A stretch of 64,000 bases of DNA from Manduca sexta (GCF_014839805.1 NC_051139.1:3782001-3846000), one strand, 5' to 3'; shown: positions 1 through 11,815, counted from the first letter of the stretch. Notes: a model not told the origin generated them from the sequence alone. Numbers and translations are program-made.

Positions 1-1680
1 TCGACAGTCGCCACAATTATGCCGGCCTGTTGGAATAAGAGAAGTGCTATCTATTTGCACCTGGACATCACCTTACTAACGTGCAATGGAGCGATTGCTA
101 TGCGAGAATAAAATAGTTCAAACTTTCCAAACCAGAATCAATACAAAGCACCTAGATCACGCGCTAATAACGTGTCAAAGCAATGATAACAAGCCGACGG
201 ACGGTCGGCAAATCCGTAAGACCTTCAACCCGTCATGTCGGGAAACACGACCACTAATCCATTTAGAGGTTATAATTAAGGGATAGCCGAGGGCACGTCA
301 AGCCACTAACCCCCCACTACCCAACCCGGCGGCATCCCAGTCCATTTGTCAGGGGCGAGCTAAACTTGGGCTGACCCTAATCACCAACTCTTTGTCACTG
401 TTTACACTCGCGTCGGACCTCCTTCGGAATTCTTTCATTAACGTAAATATCTGCGAATTAGTTTCTTTTTGCGTTTGTATTTCCGAGTAGTCGATTGTTT
501 TTTTGCTGGCTGTCCGTTGTGCAGGCAATGGTTTTAACAATTTTTGTAATGTTAACTTGGAATTAACTAATTTTAGACAATATGTCAATAGTATATTTTT
601 CATTAATATTAAAACTCAAATAAACACATTAATATAAATATTCTTATGCCGAACCCATTCTCTCACAAAGTGTCATTGGTATTGAATTTTAATTAACTTA
701 ATTGTAGCCTTAAATTATTTGAAAAACTTTTTCACGCGGGTGAAGCCATGTGACAAAGCTTGTTGAAAATAAGTCTCTGAGTAGCTTTGTTATAGTCAGA
801 TCTAATTTGGGCCTTCTTAAATTTAATCGTAAAATTCCATTACCTAAGTAGGTTTTTGGAGCAGGAATGGAAAATTATTACTTCCACGAGATTTCTGATG
901 AACGGAGGTAGGATCAAACCTTTGAATATTCTAAATTTAACAATGAATCTGAACCATTTTGTATCTTGGAATATATTTTTTATAAGTTAGAGTATTTTTG
1001 CAAGCTTTAATTTAATTTTTAATATATGTATGTCAAATCTTGCAAGTGAATTTAAAAATTATTCCTCATCCGATCAAGATGGTTGATGATGAGATTGCAT
1101 TAAGATGAAATTTTGCACAAACATTTAGCTTCGGTAACAATGCATGGTTATTTTTTTACTTTACCCCTGATATCACTTTTTCCGGCGGATCTTCCTTTTT
1201 AGATCACAGAACCGTTATTGCATTAAAATATTTCAAAGTCTCAAAGTATCGCAGCGCAGTGACTCAGTAATGGAAAGACTGAACACTGCAACTGCTTTAC
1301 TACTTACAACTTATTATAATTAGCGTTCTGCTTATGCCATTTAAATGTGAAGTGCATTAATACATACAAAAACGTTGCCAAAGCATAAAATAATGTATAG
1401 AAAAATTAATCCTTCCTAGCCGAATTTTGGCCACAGCCACCAATATTTACGGAGATATTATAGTGCACAAGTGAGTGCGCAATACATAGGTGCTTGCTCT
1501 ATTCCTTCAATTACTTAGCCTCGTGAGACGTTAATCCGACATGACCGGAGTCAAATCAAGAGCATGACCAACGGCTTTACGTGCTATCCGAGGCATGGGG
1601 GATCATACCGTCATCTTCTTGACTCCGAGCTGTAAATGAGTATTTTTTAAGATAGAAAAACCCAATCACAATATTTTTTG

Positions 1681-1764
1681 TCCCAACCCGGAATTCGAAT
1701 CCAGGACTTCAGCTCTGTGGTCGTACTCGTCTCGCATACCCATTACAGTTACGCCTCCGAGGTA
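1681..1764 (-). repeat. tRNA-derived SINE head (type 2)
   Basis: On the minus strand this reads as a tRNA-like module, with an A-box-like 'ggaggcgtaactgta' and a B-box-like 'ggattcgaattcc'. It matches the heads of the type-2 SINEs at 11394, 22919 and 51865. Only the head is clear here; the body that follows it in those copies is missing. Equivalent copies lie near 30706-30785, 42491-42574 and 53251-53334. Confidence 0.6.
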
Positions 1765-3365
1765 CTTAATCACTGTACTACGTATATAGTTCTAAATATT
1801 AGCGTGACCATTCTTTGCTTCAACGAAACCTTGTTAAAATCAATATGCAGGCTGCTGGTATACCTTTAAACAAATAAAAAAAACCTATATCAAATGACTT
1901 GTAAAATTTTCTCTTCCCCCGTACTGTTTTCAAAACAATGCATAGAATTAAGACGATCAGTAAACATTTTCCCGTCCAACTGCATCTCGGCAAAATAGTT
2001 GTTGTTTTCACTCATCTATCTCCCGCTCCTGACTTCTCAACTTATTTCACTGCTACGTTTCTTTGTGGATTATTTCCATGCACTTGGATGGGTTTCTTTT
2101 ACTTGCGGACTTTGTGACTGTTGGCTTTGGACAAGAGTGCATAATAGATATAAGTTAAGCGTGGCGCAGACGCTATCGAATTATTTGTTGCTGAGAAAAA
2201 CTATTATGTCACTCATGATTGCTTCAACTTCAGCAACAAATAGTGTAAATACATACTATACTGTTGTGTAGATATTAATAAGTTGTATTTTTCGCAACAA
2301 GTTGACAACGTCGGCGTAGAATTTCAAATCGCTAATTATTAATCACTACATTTACTAAAAATAACACAATAAAGTGATGTGTTTTCTTGGTTTTATTAAA
2401 ACAATTGCAGATAAACAAAAAAATTAAAGATGCGTTCTAAAATTATGATTGAATTGTCACACTTTTTAGATAAGCTCACCCACTAAGTAACTTATACAGC
2501 ATGACAACAGTTTCTTTGAGATGGCAAAATAAAAAATGCTAACAAAATTCTGGTCCCGCACCAGGAAAAGCAAAACCAAATCCCCATCACCGTTAAAATT
2601 CACGAAAGATATTTCCCAAAATACGTTATGAATTTTTTGAATCTCGAAACATGTAATATCGTGTTCGAAATTCAAAAGCACATTTGCCAAGATTACGTGA
2701 TGTTGACCACGGGCAGGCGCATCGCGTCGAGCTGGCTAATCTTCAGAAAATCCCCATCAGCCGTAATGTCCCGGCGTCATTACATTCGCCTTTTTACAGG
2801 AACGGCCGCAGGACGATATTAAAATTGTGAGCTAAATACCCGAGCCCGGTGTCGCGACGGTCTTACAAACAGATTCCTGGTTGTGATTAGAAAATCCCCG
2901 TCGAGTTTTATATTCTTGAGATGAAATATGAAGCTTATTTTTTTGGCTTCGTTGCACCGCGCCTTTGATTAATGAGTGCGCTTTGTAGAAAATCGAGCTA
3001 GTATTAGATGAAACTGCGCAACTTTCATCTAGGAATTTTATTACGACATAAAAGGCACCTGAACAATGCCGTGTTGCATAAACGATGAAATAGAAAGCAC
3101 ACAGTGCCGCGGGTGATGGTAGTTCAATACAGCAATTCTAGTACATAGACACGTTATCGAGAATTGCAAACGTTGAGTAAAGGGAGGCCGGTGGTCGCAA
3201 GTTTGAAACTTTTTGTTCTCGTCACAAACATCATAAGCAGAAGTCGCAGTTTTCATTGTCGACGCCGAAATGTGGCTGCGGTTACCCGTCCCTCGCTACT
3301 CCTGCTGCCGCCCGCCAGCGCCGAATTCCAGCCAACAACTTCAGAAGAACTGCTTTGTGGCTCCC

Positions 3366-4768
3366 ATGTGGAGGTCGTGTAGAATGATTCGCTTTCTATT
3401 ATACTCGTAAGTACCGGAGTTTGACAAAGCGGTCATGCGTGAACAATGTTAATTTTGGACTTGTTTATACTGATGTTAATTTGTTTTAATTTTTGTAACA
3501 GAAAGTTAACAAACGAGTAAATATATTAATGGTTATCAAAATGAGTAATTATATTTTTTAGGTTTTTTGAATAACTTTGAAGTAAATGCACCCTTAAATA
3601 ACTCCTTGAGAAATATTGTTACATTCATTGTCACTGTTGCAATTGATTTTGAGCTCACCCAAAGATTTTTTCGTTAAAGAAACCACGATCTATCTATAGC
3701 CATCTGACAAGCCAAAATATGTTATCTGAAAACGTGCCACATACAAGGCGTTACATTATTACCTTAAAATTCGTTTCGCTACGTTTACGTTCCTCTCTAT
3801 GGTTATGACATTCAACCGCCACTACGGCTAAAGATTAAATACTTTGACGCGCTGTACCGCGAAAATAGAATATTTCTTTAGTTTCTTACACTAAACGATG
3901 TCTTGTGATTTTTATATTGCCATGGGAATATAATCCTATTATACGTGATGGTAAGCGAAGTGGGGTCCAGATGTCGACTGTCGATAGATGATTATCCCTT
4001 GGTAGCCAACACAATTATGCAGTTTTCAAGACCAGGAGCGGAGTGAATTCATTTTAAAGGCCTTACAATACTACGTCACCAGCATAGCACGTAGATTCCT
4101 AGTATATTACAGGGTGTAGTCTATAATGATGACAATTTTATCTACAACATAAATGAGCCGAATCGACTCACAGAATAATAAATTAAAATTGCTGTTATAC
4201 CTTTCGGATTCGTATAGTTATTTATAACTCTGTAATTGGAGGTAATCATTATCGCAACCAAAAACCGACATAAATTATAATATTCTTTATTTTATACCAT
4301 TACGCTTTATGAAGTTTAGTTTTGTTGACGATATGGCGACAATCTCGCTTTCCGTCACATCTTGAGACGTAACGCATATGGCGAAAAATGGATTAAACCT
4401 CTGCCTACGCCTTTAAGAATGAAAATGAATAATGTATTTGTTTCTGTTTTAATTACAGTATTACAAAACCAAATTTCAATCCAACAAACATAAGCGCTAC
4501 TTCAAAGGTATTTGTGTCGCGAATCGCGATTCGGATAAACGCGACAAACGGACATAGTAAGCTTGACATTAGTTTGAAAGTAGGACGCGATTTGAGCCAG
4601 CGGAGCCACAATTTCGGGGCTGGGATGCGAGATACGTTATCTCTTTGTACGCCGAGCCCTTTCACATCTGATGGTGCGGTTAGCGGTGACGCACGTTTTT
4701 ATCTTGCATTTGTTTATCTCTTTGAAATGGATGGCTTTCAGACAGTACGGAATGGCGCGCCACGTTAA
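3366..4768 (+). CDS. Candidate two-exon small protein (weak)
   Basis: Not recognised as any family. A putative first exon runs from an in-frame ATG at 3366 (second ATG at 3384) to 3406, followed by a consensus donor GTAAGT. A putative acceptor (pyrimidine-rich, ending TTAATTACAG) ends at 4458. Joining 3366-3406 to 4459-4768 gives one open frame of about 116 residues ending at a TAA at 4766-4768; the part from the second ATG begins MIRFLLYS. The intron would be 1052 bp. The second exon is GC-richer than its surroundings. The allele copy at 44187-45598 keeps the same splice sites, exon lengths and frame. The contig 4 copy (about 54960-56399) has an extra base in exon 1 and a missing base in exon 2, so it would not encode the same protein. 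The in-frame join has a one-in-three chance of arising randomly, and no homology is known to me. This is inference only. Confidence 0.2.
3939..4021 (+). repeat. Short SINE-like module (type 4)
   Basis: This has the recurring string 'gatggtaagcgaagtggg' followed by 'gtcgactgtcgatagatgattatcc' style sequence and 'acacaattatgc'. The same module recurs, diverged, at 28970-29078, 40770-40868, 49732-49850 and 58136-58245, so it is a dispersed repeat and not only part of the duplicated block. Allelic copies lie near 44775-44850 and 55530-55608. Confidence 0.5.
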
Positions 4769-5607
4769 TGGTCAAGGTTTCAAAATTTGTCAGTTTAATA
4801 TTGGATTGATGTGATTTTTGTAGTTGTTTCGTATTGATGCATGACACACACTTATGGCTATACACACGGCTACTATGTATTATGTCGTGTGAGAACACTG
4901 TCACACCATACCTACTATATAAAAGGCATAAATGCTTTTATTAGTATAGTACGTTTACTAATTTGTTACTATTGCTGTTGGTAGGATATATTTTATATCT
5001 GCCCCTATGGCTACTACCGTGCACAAGGTGTTAAAATCGCCATAGTGGCCTACGTAAGTGTGTCGCGTTCCGGACTAGCCTGTGTATATAGAAAGAAAGA
5101 AAAATTTATTCGCACAATATACTGGGACGCACAGAAACATTTATAAAAAGGTTAAAAAAAATACATAGTGTATATGTATATCCAATGTGTATTCCAACAG
5201 GCCTACCTCTATAGAGCTATCCTCTCTAGGGGATGGGCGTGATACAGTTTTTGATACATCTAAATAATAAATAAAAAATTTTACTAATTATGTAACAAAG
5301 GCAGCGCGCAAGGCAATACTAAAATTTCTCATGCTGACTTTTTATGTCCAGATGGCGGCTATTGTCACATTTTTTTTGAATGTTTAGTTTTGGTTTGGCT
5401 CGGCAACGGTGTATTAATATAGTGCAATCCGAATATGTCGCCCAGCAAATAACGTAACGTCGCTCAATATTTGTTGAAATTAATAATCCAAGCGTACCTT
5501 ACTAAATATTATACATTAGTTTGTTGGGATCAGCTGTAGAGTATCTGGTAAGCTGTAATCCGACTTAATATCGAATTAATACCAAATTATATTCTAGTAT
5601 ATATACT

Positions 5608-5713
5608 AGGTTTTGCTCACGGCTTCGCCCGTGTGAAGGAGTTTTTCCGGGATAAAAGTCCTGCTATATATTTTCCTGAGATAAAAAGTATAACCAAGCC
5701 TATCTAGCCTATA
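5608..5713 (+). mobile_element. LINE 3' tail fragment (RTE-like), cut by gap
   Basis: It contains 'ggcttcgcccgtgtgaagg' followed by 'ccgggataaaagtcc', a tail sequence common at lepidopteran LINE 3' ends. It is the same copy as 57209-57432 in contig 4, and the assembly gap truncates it. It is absent from allele X, where only the second, neighbouring tail copy exists (46440-46740). Confidence 0.55.
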
Positions 5714-6213
5714 NNNNNNNNNNNNNNNNNNNNNNNNNNNNNNNNNNNNNNNNNNNNNNNNNNNNNNNNNNNNNNNNNNNNNNNNNNNNNNNNNNNNNNN
5801 NNNNNNNNNNNNNNNNNNNNNNNNNNNNNNNNNNNNNNNNNNNNNNNNNNNNNNNNNNNNNNNNNNNNNNNNNNNNNNNNNNNNNNNNNNNNNNNNNNNN
5901 NNNNNNNNNNNNNNNNNNNNNNNNNNNNNNNNNNNNNNNNNNNNNNNNNNNNNNNNNNNNNNNNNNNNNNNNNNNNNNNNNNNNNNNNNNNNNNNNNNNN
6001 NNNNNNNNNNNNNNNNNNNNNNNNNNNNNNNNNNNNNNNNNNNNNNNNNNNNNNNNNNNNNNNNNNNNNNNNNNNNNNNNNNNNNNNNNNNNNNNNNNNN
6101 NNNNNNNNNNNNNNNNNNNNNNNNNNNNNNNNNNNNNNNNNNNNNNNNNNNNNNNNNNNNNNNNNNNNNNNNNNNNNNNNNNNNNNNNNNNNNNNNNNNN
6201 NNNNNNNNNNNNN
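5714..6213. other. Assembly gap, exactly 500 N
   Basis: A run of N of round length identical to the two other gaps, so it is a scaffolding placeholder rather than a measured distance. Open frames that span it are artefacts. Confidence 0.99.
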
Positions 6214-6489
6214 TGTTAAAACAAAAGTGGAGAATAAGGCCTTCACAAGAGAAAAACCTAACACTAATGAATCGACCAGCCGATTTCACGTCTCACGTAA
6301 TCACATTAAACAGATATGTCATAACAAAATTACAACACAGGACGGGTCAAATTACAACACGAGATCCGCGTGTAATTAATTGAATTTACGTGTTGCGCGG
6401 TAATGGATTGAGCTTTGTACGATGTTCTGAATCTGTACAATGGAATCGTATGAGTAAAACCGTAGCCAGTTTTGGATTGGATGCCGTCT

Positions 6490-6535
6490 CAATGGTAAAG
6501 GGTCCGTATAACCCGATGGCTGCCGGCTTCCTTTT
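6490..6535 (-). mobile_element. Degenerate hAT-like MITE end
   Basis: It resembles, in reverse orientation, the right end of the element at 58328-59377 and of the MITE at 12434-12589: a 'caatggtaaagggtcc' terminus, then an 'acccgatggctgccggcttcc' type subterminal motif. The other end is not identifiable, so this is a truncated relic. Confidence 0.4.
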
Positions 6536-8069
6536 TGTAATATATGTAATTATTAAAATAAATTATTAATATTTATAGAATAATGGTCTAAAATCTAATT
6601 ATAATTAGTATGAGTTACATTATGTGTCGGCTATATTTTCGTAGGTATAATGCGTTTTGTCATTGACTAAGGCTGTTTGAAGAAGTTTTGATATAGAAGC
6701 TGTCACAGTCCTTATACCATTTAGCTTCTTCAACGCAAAGGATTCACCAGCGCAACCACATCAAGATTTAGTGATAAAATATTTTAGTCATATTTAGAGT
6801 CTAAGCAACCCATCGAAGTCGTAACTTCAAACATTGCGACTGACATCGGGGTCGGAGTGTGGACACGTTGGGTCTTCATTTCCTGCCACAGCGCCCACCT
6901 GCAACGTGATGGCCCGAGGGTACGGGGACAAGGAGGGGAGGGGTGACACCGCAACATCACCCGAGCTATTTGCTATTCGCATCTGCATGCCCTCTGTCAA
7001 AAGAGGGGACGTAATTACGTTTTAATCAGCCTAGGAATCCGCCTTCGGTAATCTTCGGTAAAATTACTTTCTTCGATGTTTTTGTCCGCATTGATATGAG
7101 CATTGAGGAATAAAACTATTTAACGGATTTTATCGCGTTAAATAGTTTTATTTCAATGTCTACCATTCACGTAAACATTAGAAATCATTATGATATGAGC
7201 AACTTGGATCGGTGCGTATACGTCCGTGATATGAATCTATGGCTTAATTTTCAGTTGAAAACGAATCTTATTGTATATAGCAAATAACACAATACAGATT
7301 ATTAATTCATAAAATACAATTTACTTTAATGAATACAAGTAATGATTGTAACATTCCAACGTTATTTTGAGATTTTAATTATAATACGGCTGCTTTAGAA
7401 ATCGTCGATCCAGTATAGAATGAACGCAGAAATATATTTCTAGTAAGTAACGCGGTTATATCCAGAGCTGCGGAACTGCGAAGCCGACGAGCCGTTCAAA
7501 CTGTCGCCTTTCACATTTATTCGCTTTAAATATACTGGAATTTTCTAGAACACGGTACAGTTTATAAAAGTTAGGTTTCTTACGTTGGCTCACCGACACG
7601 TCTTATTTATTGTGCTTGGAAGACAGAAGCACCAACATTTTGTAAGTTACGGACTATAGTTCTTATGTGTATATGATTGTCAATTTTCGGCTTGGATGTT
7701 ATCGAAAACATCTTGTGGCGTTCATTGAGGAAATAGAGGTTAAAAAACAAAAATATAAAATAATCTCGTGTTTATTTCCAGCAGTGTTTAGAAACGGTTA
7801 GTAAAGTTGTTACTAGAGTTTAACTTTCAATAACATTGTCCTATAATAATGCAAAACAAAATAATTTTCCTATTATTCTAACCACATACGTTATCACAAC
7901 AATGTGGTCCCGTAAATTTACAAACTACAGCACGTTTTAATGCATGAATCTAGTGTTTACTGTGTCTATTGTTTATGAGGCTTCAATGTAGTTTTTACTA
8001 GCCCCTTTTATACATAGTGGTACAAACCCGGTCGAACTGGGCTTAATACTATTTTTCTTTGCCAAAAAC
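6536..8069. other. Unique non-coding stretch
   Basis: AT-rich, with no credible ORF. A GC-richer islet lies at 6838-7020 (short chance ORF, no homology recognised) and a perfect hairpin at 7109-7152. A short string near 7148-7170 resembles one near 10205-10235, which suggests old repeat remnants. Confidence 0.5.
7109..7152. repeat. Perfect 17-bp stem hairpin
   Basis: The arms at 7109-7125 (aataaaactatttaacg) and 7136-7152 are exact reverse complements around a 10-nt loop (gattttatcg). It could be the end or core of a MITE. Confidence 0.7.
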
Positions 8070-8310
8070 GCGTTATCGCTACCGTCACTTGAGGGGATGA
8101 GTGGAACGGTTATATCACCGGTCTTAGCGGCCTAATGTCGACACTAGAGTATAGCATCATCCGAGCGAGCATTGGACCGAGTCCCGAACCCCTGTATACC
8201 CTACACCGGCATACCAACTAAAACCCGCGGTGCTTCTTCGGCGCATACGGACGGCCCGGGGTATATTGTTGCACTGGCATCGCTGCTCGAAACCGTCCCT
8301 AGGGTCTAGT
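8070..8310. other. GC-rich islet of unknown origin
   Basis: Markedly more GC- and CpG-rich than its surroundings, for example 'gcatacggacggcccgggg'. No long ORF on either strand, no terminal repeats and no tRNA-like boxes seen. It could be a fragment of a retroelement or an old exon; neither can be supported from the sequence alone. Confidence 0.3.
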
Positions 8311-8532
8311 ACTCTGAATATATAGCTTTAGTAGACATAGCTGGGTGCAACACGTTACTAATAACGATCTTGATAATTGTAATATTAATATTTTTCTCTT
8401 CGTCTTTTTATTCCAAACTATGTCTCCAAATTTTCACTAACTAATAATTTATATATTCTATAAACAAATCATATAACATTCAAGCGTGTAATTCAGGTAC
8501 CAAAACATGACACCATAGTACGTTTGCAAATA

Positions 8533-8886
8533 TCAAATGTCTATAAAGTAGTTGGCGCGGCAGCCGACCGACTTCGCGCCCGCTCCGTGTAACCCTACTC
8601 CACAATTTTCAAATTTGTTTGCTTTCCGTTTCCAAAACGGCAGTTTAAATTTGTTCCCAAAATGGATTTTATTTTTAAAATTCACGCTGGCACGGTGCAA
8701 TTCGAGGTGCGAAATCAGGGATTCATTTTGAAATACGCCCGTGCGCCGACGGCGATAAAGGTGTTGCCAGCGCACGGGATTCTCGTATTTACACACGTTT
8801 GTTCGCTTTTGTTGTGCATGTCCTTAGAGGTGGTAATTCCTTGCATTTCTTTTGTTGATGTCCTCAAAGCGGTTAAACCAGGCTAA
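8533..8886. other. CpG-containing segment with short ORFs
   Basis: A locally GC-rich stretch with overlapping short frames on both strands, including an ATG frame of 74 codons at 8662-8886 (+). I see no recognisable domain and no clear splice signals. It could be a promoter or untranslated region of an unseen gene. Confidence 0.2.
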
Positions 8887-9531
8887 CTTGTTTAGGGAAT
8901 TTCGACACATCGTGATTTCAGATTATTTTTATATTTAAGATATTATGTTACTTGAATACCTCGATAATCATTTTATCATAAATTATCTTTAATAATTAAT
9001 TATTGGTGATTAACAAAGTAGTCTTTAATATTTGTAATCAAACTACAAGTCCTTTTCCAGTATATGGACAAAAGATCATTAGTTGATAAATTCGTTCACA
9101 CAATTCAACTGTTTACATAATTTTGGTTTCACCTTGCTTTAACAATGGCTTGATACGATTATTTAACATTTTTTTGAAAACCAAATATAAAAACGTTTTA
9201 ACCAGTTAACAAGTTGTTTAATTTTTCAGCTTACAATCGGAAACAGAATAAAAAAGTCAAGTTAATTCGCTCTACTTCCCTCTACAGGAACTGACGGGCA
9301 TACTTTCTCTATTTCGATTAAAACATTAAACACTTAAATCCAATTTAAAATGGTAGATTTTTAATCTTACGGTTTGAATGTTTGTTTTTAAACTAGTAGG
9401 ATATTTAATTAACATTGCATATACCACAGGTCTACTATCGCCTTTTGAGAAATTTGCTCTAAGATGTATCAGAATAAGATTTATTTTTACGTACCACGAC
9501 TCTTTTTTTATCCGGTTTAAATTCACCTAGG
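8887..9531. other. AT-rich non-coding stretch
   Basis: Only chance ORFs; no repeat, RNA gene or regulatory site recognised. Confidence 0.5.
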
Positions 9532-9882
9532 CTTGGCAATTACGGCCATTTCGCTTCACTAATCACACGCGCTTCTAAGCCATTCGCCAGTATTGGTACT
9601 CTAAGACGTTACAATGCACCCGCTCGCCAAACCAACACTGGGACCACTTAACGCTGCATTACGTGATGAATATTATATCGAATGCATTTTATTACGCTAC
9701 GTCTTAATTTATTCATATTATTTTCAATTTAGGCGGAATTTAGTCGTAGTTGGCAACCTTGCTTTGGCTTCGCTCCACTGGTCACACGCTCTGTCGAGCT
9801 ATTTCTCGGTATCGGTGCTGGAAGGCGTCACACAGCATTCGCTCGCTGAACCAATACGAGGGCCACTTTACGAGTTACGTAT
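9532..9882. repeat. Diverged direct duplication, ~216-219 bp period
   Basis: The segment at 9534-9666 (ttggcaat..., tcacacgcg..., gctcgcc...) reappears with substitutions at 9750-9882 (ttggcaac..., tcacacgct..., gctcgct...). Both fall inside one ATG frame (9614-10003, 129 codons) and lie in the same phase, giving related peptide segments. No known protein domain is visible, so an old repeat element is more likely than a gene. Confidence 0.5.
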
Positions 9883-10554
9883 TTTTTATATAATTGCCTC
9901 GGACGAACCCTTTAAGAATCGTATAAATTACAATATTATAATAGAAGGACAAGGAGATTATGCAGCAATAGTTTTTAAATACAAAAATAAAATGCGTATG
10001 TAGAAGGGGTTAGATAAGTTTGTACTCAGTTTTTGTTTATAGCTTTATGATAAAGCTATGAAAAGTTACATTTTCCCATAAAATTATGGTAACACCTATG
10101 TGTTAAGTACTATTACTTAACAAATTATATTTTGTAGATAACCCCGTAATGAAGGGTGCAAAGTCTTACAGACGTCGGAAGAAATTTATAATATAAAGAT
10201 TTTTTTTATTTCAATATCTAACATTCGCGTAGCAACGTAACCACAAGAAAGTATGACATGACAATATTATCTTAATAAACAACTTCAAAGCTAATTGTCT
10301 GTTCGAAAATCTTTAATCAAATTGGTATGACTGTAATTATTTGCCAAAAATTAGGTCGAGAATTATTTAATTATACATCGAAAAGCATAGATTATACAAG
10401 TCATTGCTCTATTTTCTCGTTTGTAAAGAAGCTGTTTGTTAACAGTGTTCATCTAGATCAAGGACTACGCCTGTAATCTATTTAATTATTGACTTGGCAG
10501 ATTTACATTCTATTTATTAGTTTGCTTTTTAGATAATAATTAATTTAATATTCA

Positions 10555-10700
10555 ATCAATCAGCCTTTCTCAGTCCACTGCTGAACGTTGGCCTCCCCAA
10601 GTAAGAGCCAGCCATCTGGTCTTGAGCAACCCGTCTCCATCCACTGGCCGCTCCCTTTTTAAGTCGTCGGTCCATCGAGCAGTAGGGCGTCCCGCACATT
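10555..10700 (-). pseudogene. LINE reverse-transcriptase ORF C-terminus (RTE-like)
   Basis: The minus strand reads GRPTARWTDDLKR, then, after a frame change, RVAQDQMA, then QQWTEKG and a stop. This order (GRPxxRWxDD, xAxDRxxW, QQWxxxG) is the C-terminal signature of RTE-like LINE proteins encoding an endonuclease and a reverse transcriptase. Only the last ~45 codons survive, with at least one frameshift. It is a 5'-truncated dead copy and no tail or target duplication is obvious. Confidence 0.65.
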
Positions 10701-10879
10701 TAATATAAAAATTAAAATCAGTAAAATAGTTAAACGTAAGAAATCATTAGAAAAATTTAATTCGCCTTCTAGTTATTAAAGCGTATATGAGCTTGACTAG
10801 ATCAGATCAACCAATACTTTATGAGCAAATCTAATTGAGCGCAGTTTTGTTTGTAAATCTTTTTATATTGCTTTGGATG

Positions 10880-11060
10880 ACGAGACGAGCTTGCCTTTCG
10901 CCTGATGGTAAGCGATACGACCGTCCATAAACAGCAGAAACACCATCCAATACCTTGAATTACAAAGTATTGTTTGGTATTCCACTGCACTCGCCATTCT
11001 AAGACATGAGATGTTAAGTCTTATTATGTCCAATAGTTACACTGGCTACAATGTACAAAT
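10880..11060 (+). mobile_element. SINE 3' region (type 3)
   Basis: It contains 'gcctgatggtaagcgatac', 'aagtattgtttggtattcc' and 'tgttaagtcttattatgtcc', strings familiar from a widespread lepidopteran SINE. The tRNA-related head is not clear. No coding capacity. Confidence 0.55.
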
Positions 11061-11169
11061 CTAAGTGGGTAGAAACGTAATAAGACTTTAATAAAACAAT
11101 CAAATTCTTTGTAAGTACACAATAAATCACAATACAGAATACATTATTCACAGCAATTACGTAATTCAG

Positions 11170-11285
11170 CCTGAAGCAAAGGTGTCGCGCGTCAGCCGTC
11201 ACGCGTCAGCGTCACGTCACATCCGCGTCACAGCTGACGCAACATCTCTGTCATTAGGGCTGACGCATTCACGTCTCCCGCGGCA
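11170..11285. other. Cluster of CGTCA / TGACG pentamers
   Basis: About ten CGTCA or TGACG motifs fall within ~115 bp, including 'gcgtcagc' and its complement 'gctgacgc'. It resembles a set of CRE half-sites or a degenerated short tandem repeat. Any regulatory role is inference. Confidence 0.35.
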
Positions 11286-11393
11286 ACCTTCCTCTTCTGT
11301 CGTGTAGATTCGACATCTTGATATTAAATATGTTTATAATTAATTGTACATATAATAACAATACTAGCCCTGTATCATATATTGCTTCGGTGG

Positions 11394-11580
11394 CGTATTT
11401 GTATGGAGTGTTCGGTACGACTTTTCTGAGGTCTTGGGTTCAAATCCCGTGTCATGTGTCATTGAGTTCTTCTTAGTATAAGCGACGGGTCTGGAATTTA
11501 CCTGATACAAGGATAGGCTGCTGAACGCACGTAATAATGAATCACCAGGGTATGCGTAATGTGTGTATATGTGTGTATTA
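11394..11580 (+). mobile_element. tRNA-derived SINE (type 2)
   Basis: The tRNA-like head starts at 'gcttcggtggcgtatttg' (A-box region) and has a perfect B-box 'ggttcaaatcc' near 11440. A short body follows and then a TG/TA-rich tail. The head matches the minus-strand copies at 22919-23140 and 51865-52097. Confidence 0.65.
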
Positions 11581-11581
11581 T

Positions 11582-11815
11582 ATACTGCACGCTGTTCAGC
11601 ATGGGCCTCCTCTGATACTGAGAGGGTTTTAGGCCTTAGTCCACCACGCGGCCCTAATGCGGGTTGGCAGAATTTAGATACCTTCGAAATTCTTTTTGGA
11701 GAATTCTCACTGTTATAAATTTCTTCACTGTGCTTTCCTTCACTGTTAAAGCGAACAATAATTGATTAATAATTCAAAACTTCGAACAGTCTGAGTTGTG
11801 TGCTTTGGAAATTTT
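11582..11815 (-). mobile_element. Truncated SINE (type 1), inverted next to type 2
   Basis: Its reverse complement matches the body and 3' end of the SINE at 62691-63012 ('ggcctaatccctctcag' type motif, 'gaggcc', 'aaggaaaac'). The tRNA head is missing, with the break just after where the B-box would be. It lies tail-to-tail with the preceding SINE. Confidence 0.6.

Larger units (their letters stand above)
1..5713 (+). repeat. Block A, contig 1 copy (allele Y)
   Basis: Colinear and nearly identical to 40834-46520; positions 1523-5713 also match 53093-57319 and positions 1-2064 match 29046-31090. It shares diagnostic variants with contig 4, for example 'aacgtaacgtcgctcaat' near 5451, where contig 3 reads 'aacgttgcgtcactccgt'. 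Position 1 is the window edge, not a repeat boundary. Apart from the features listed separately, I see no recognisable gene in it. Confidence 0.9.

Noticed and set aside
4916..4926. TATATAAAAGG as a promoter TATA box (also in the other block A copies)
   Set aside because: Expected by chance in AT-rich DNA; no initiator, downstream ORF or transcript evidence.
5606..6289. Long open frames across the N runs (also at 31062-31639 and 52537-53205)
   Set aside because: They consist almost entirely of undefined residues; artefacts of the gaps.
11394..11815. A composite SINE with an internally inverted body
   Set aside because: Better explained as two SINEs of different type, one in each orientation, lying next to each other.
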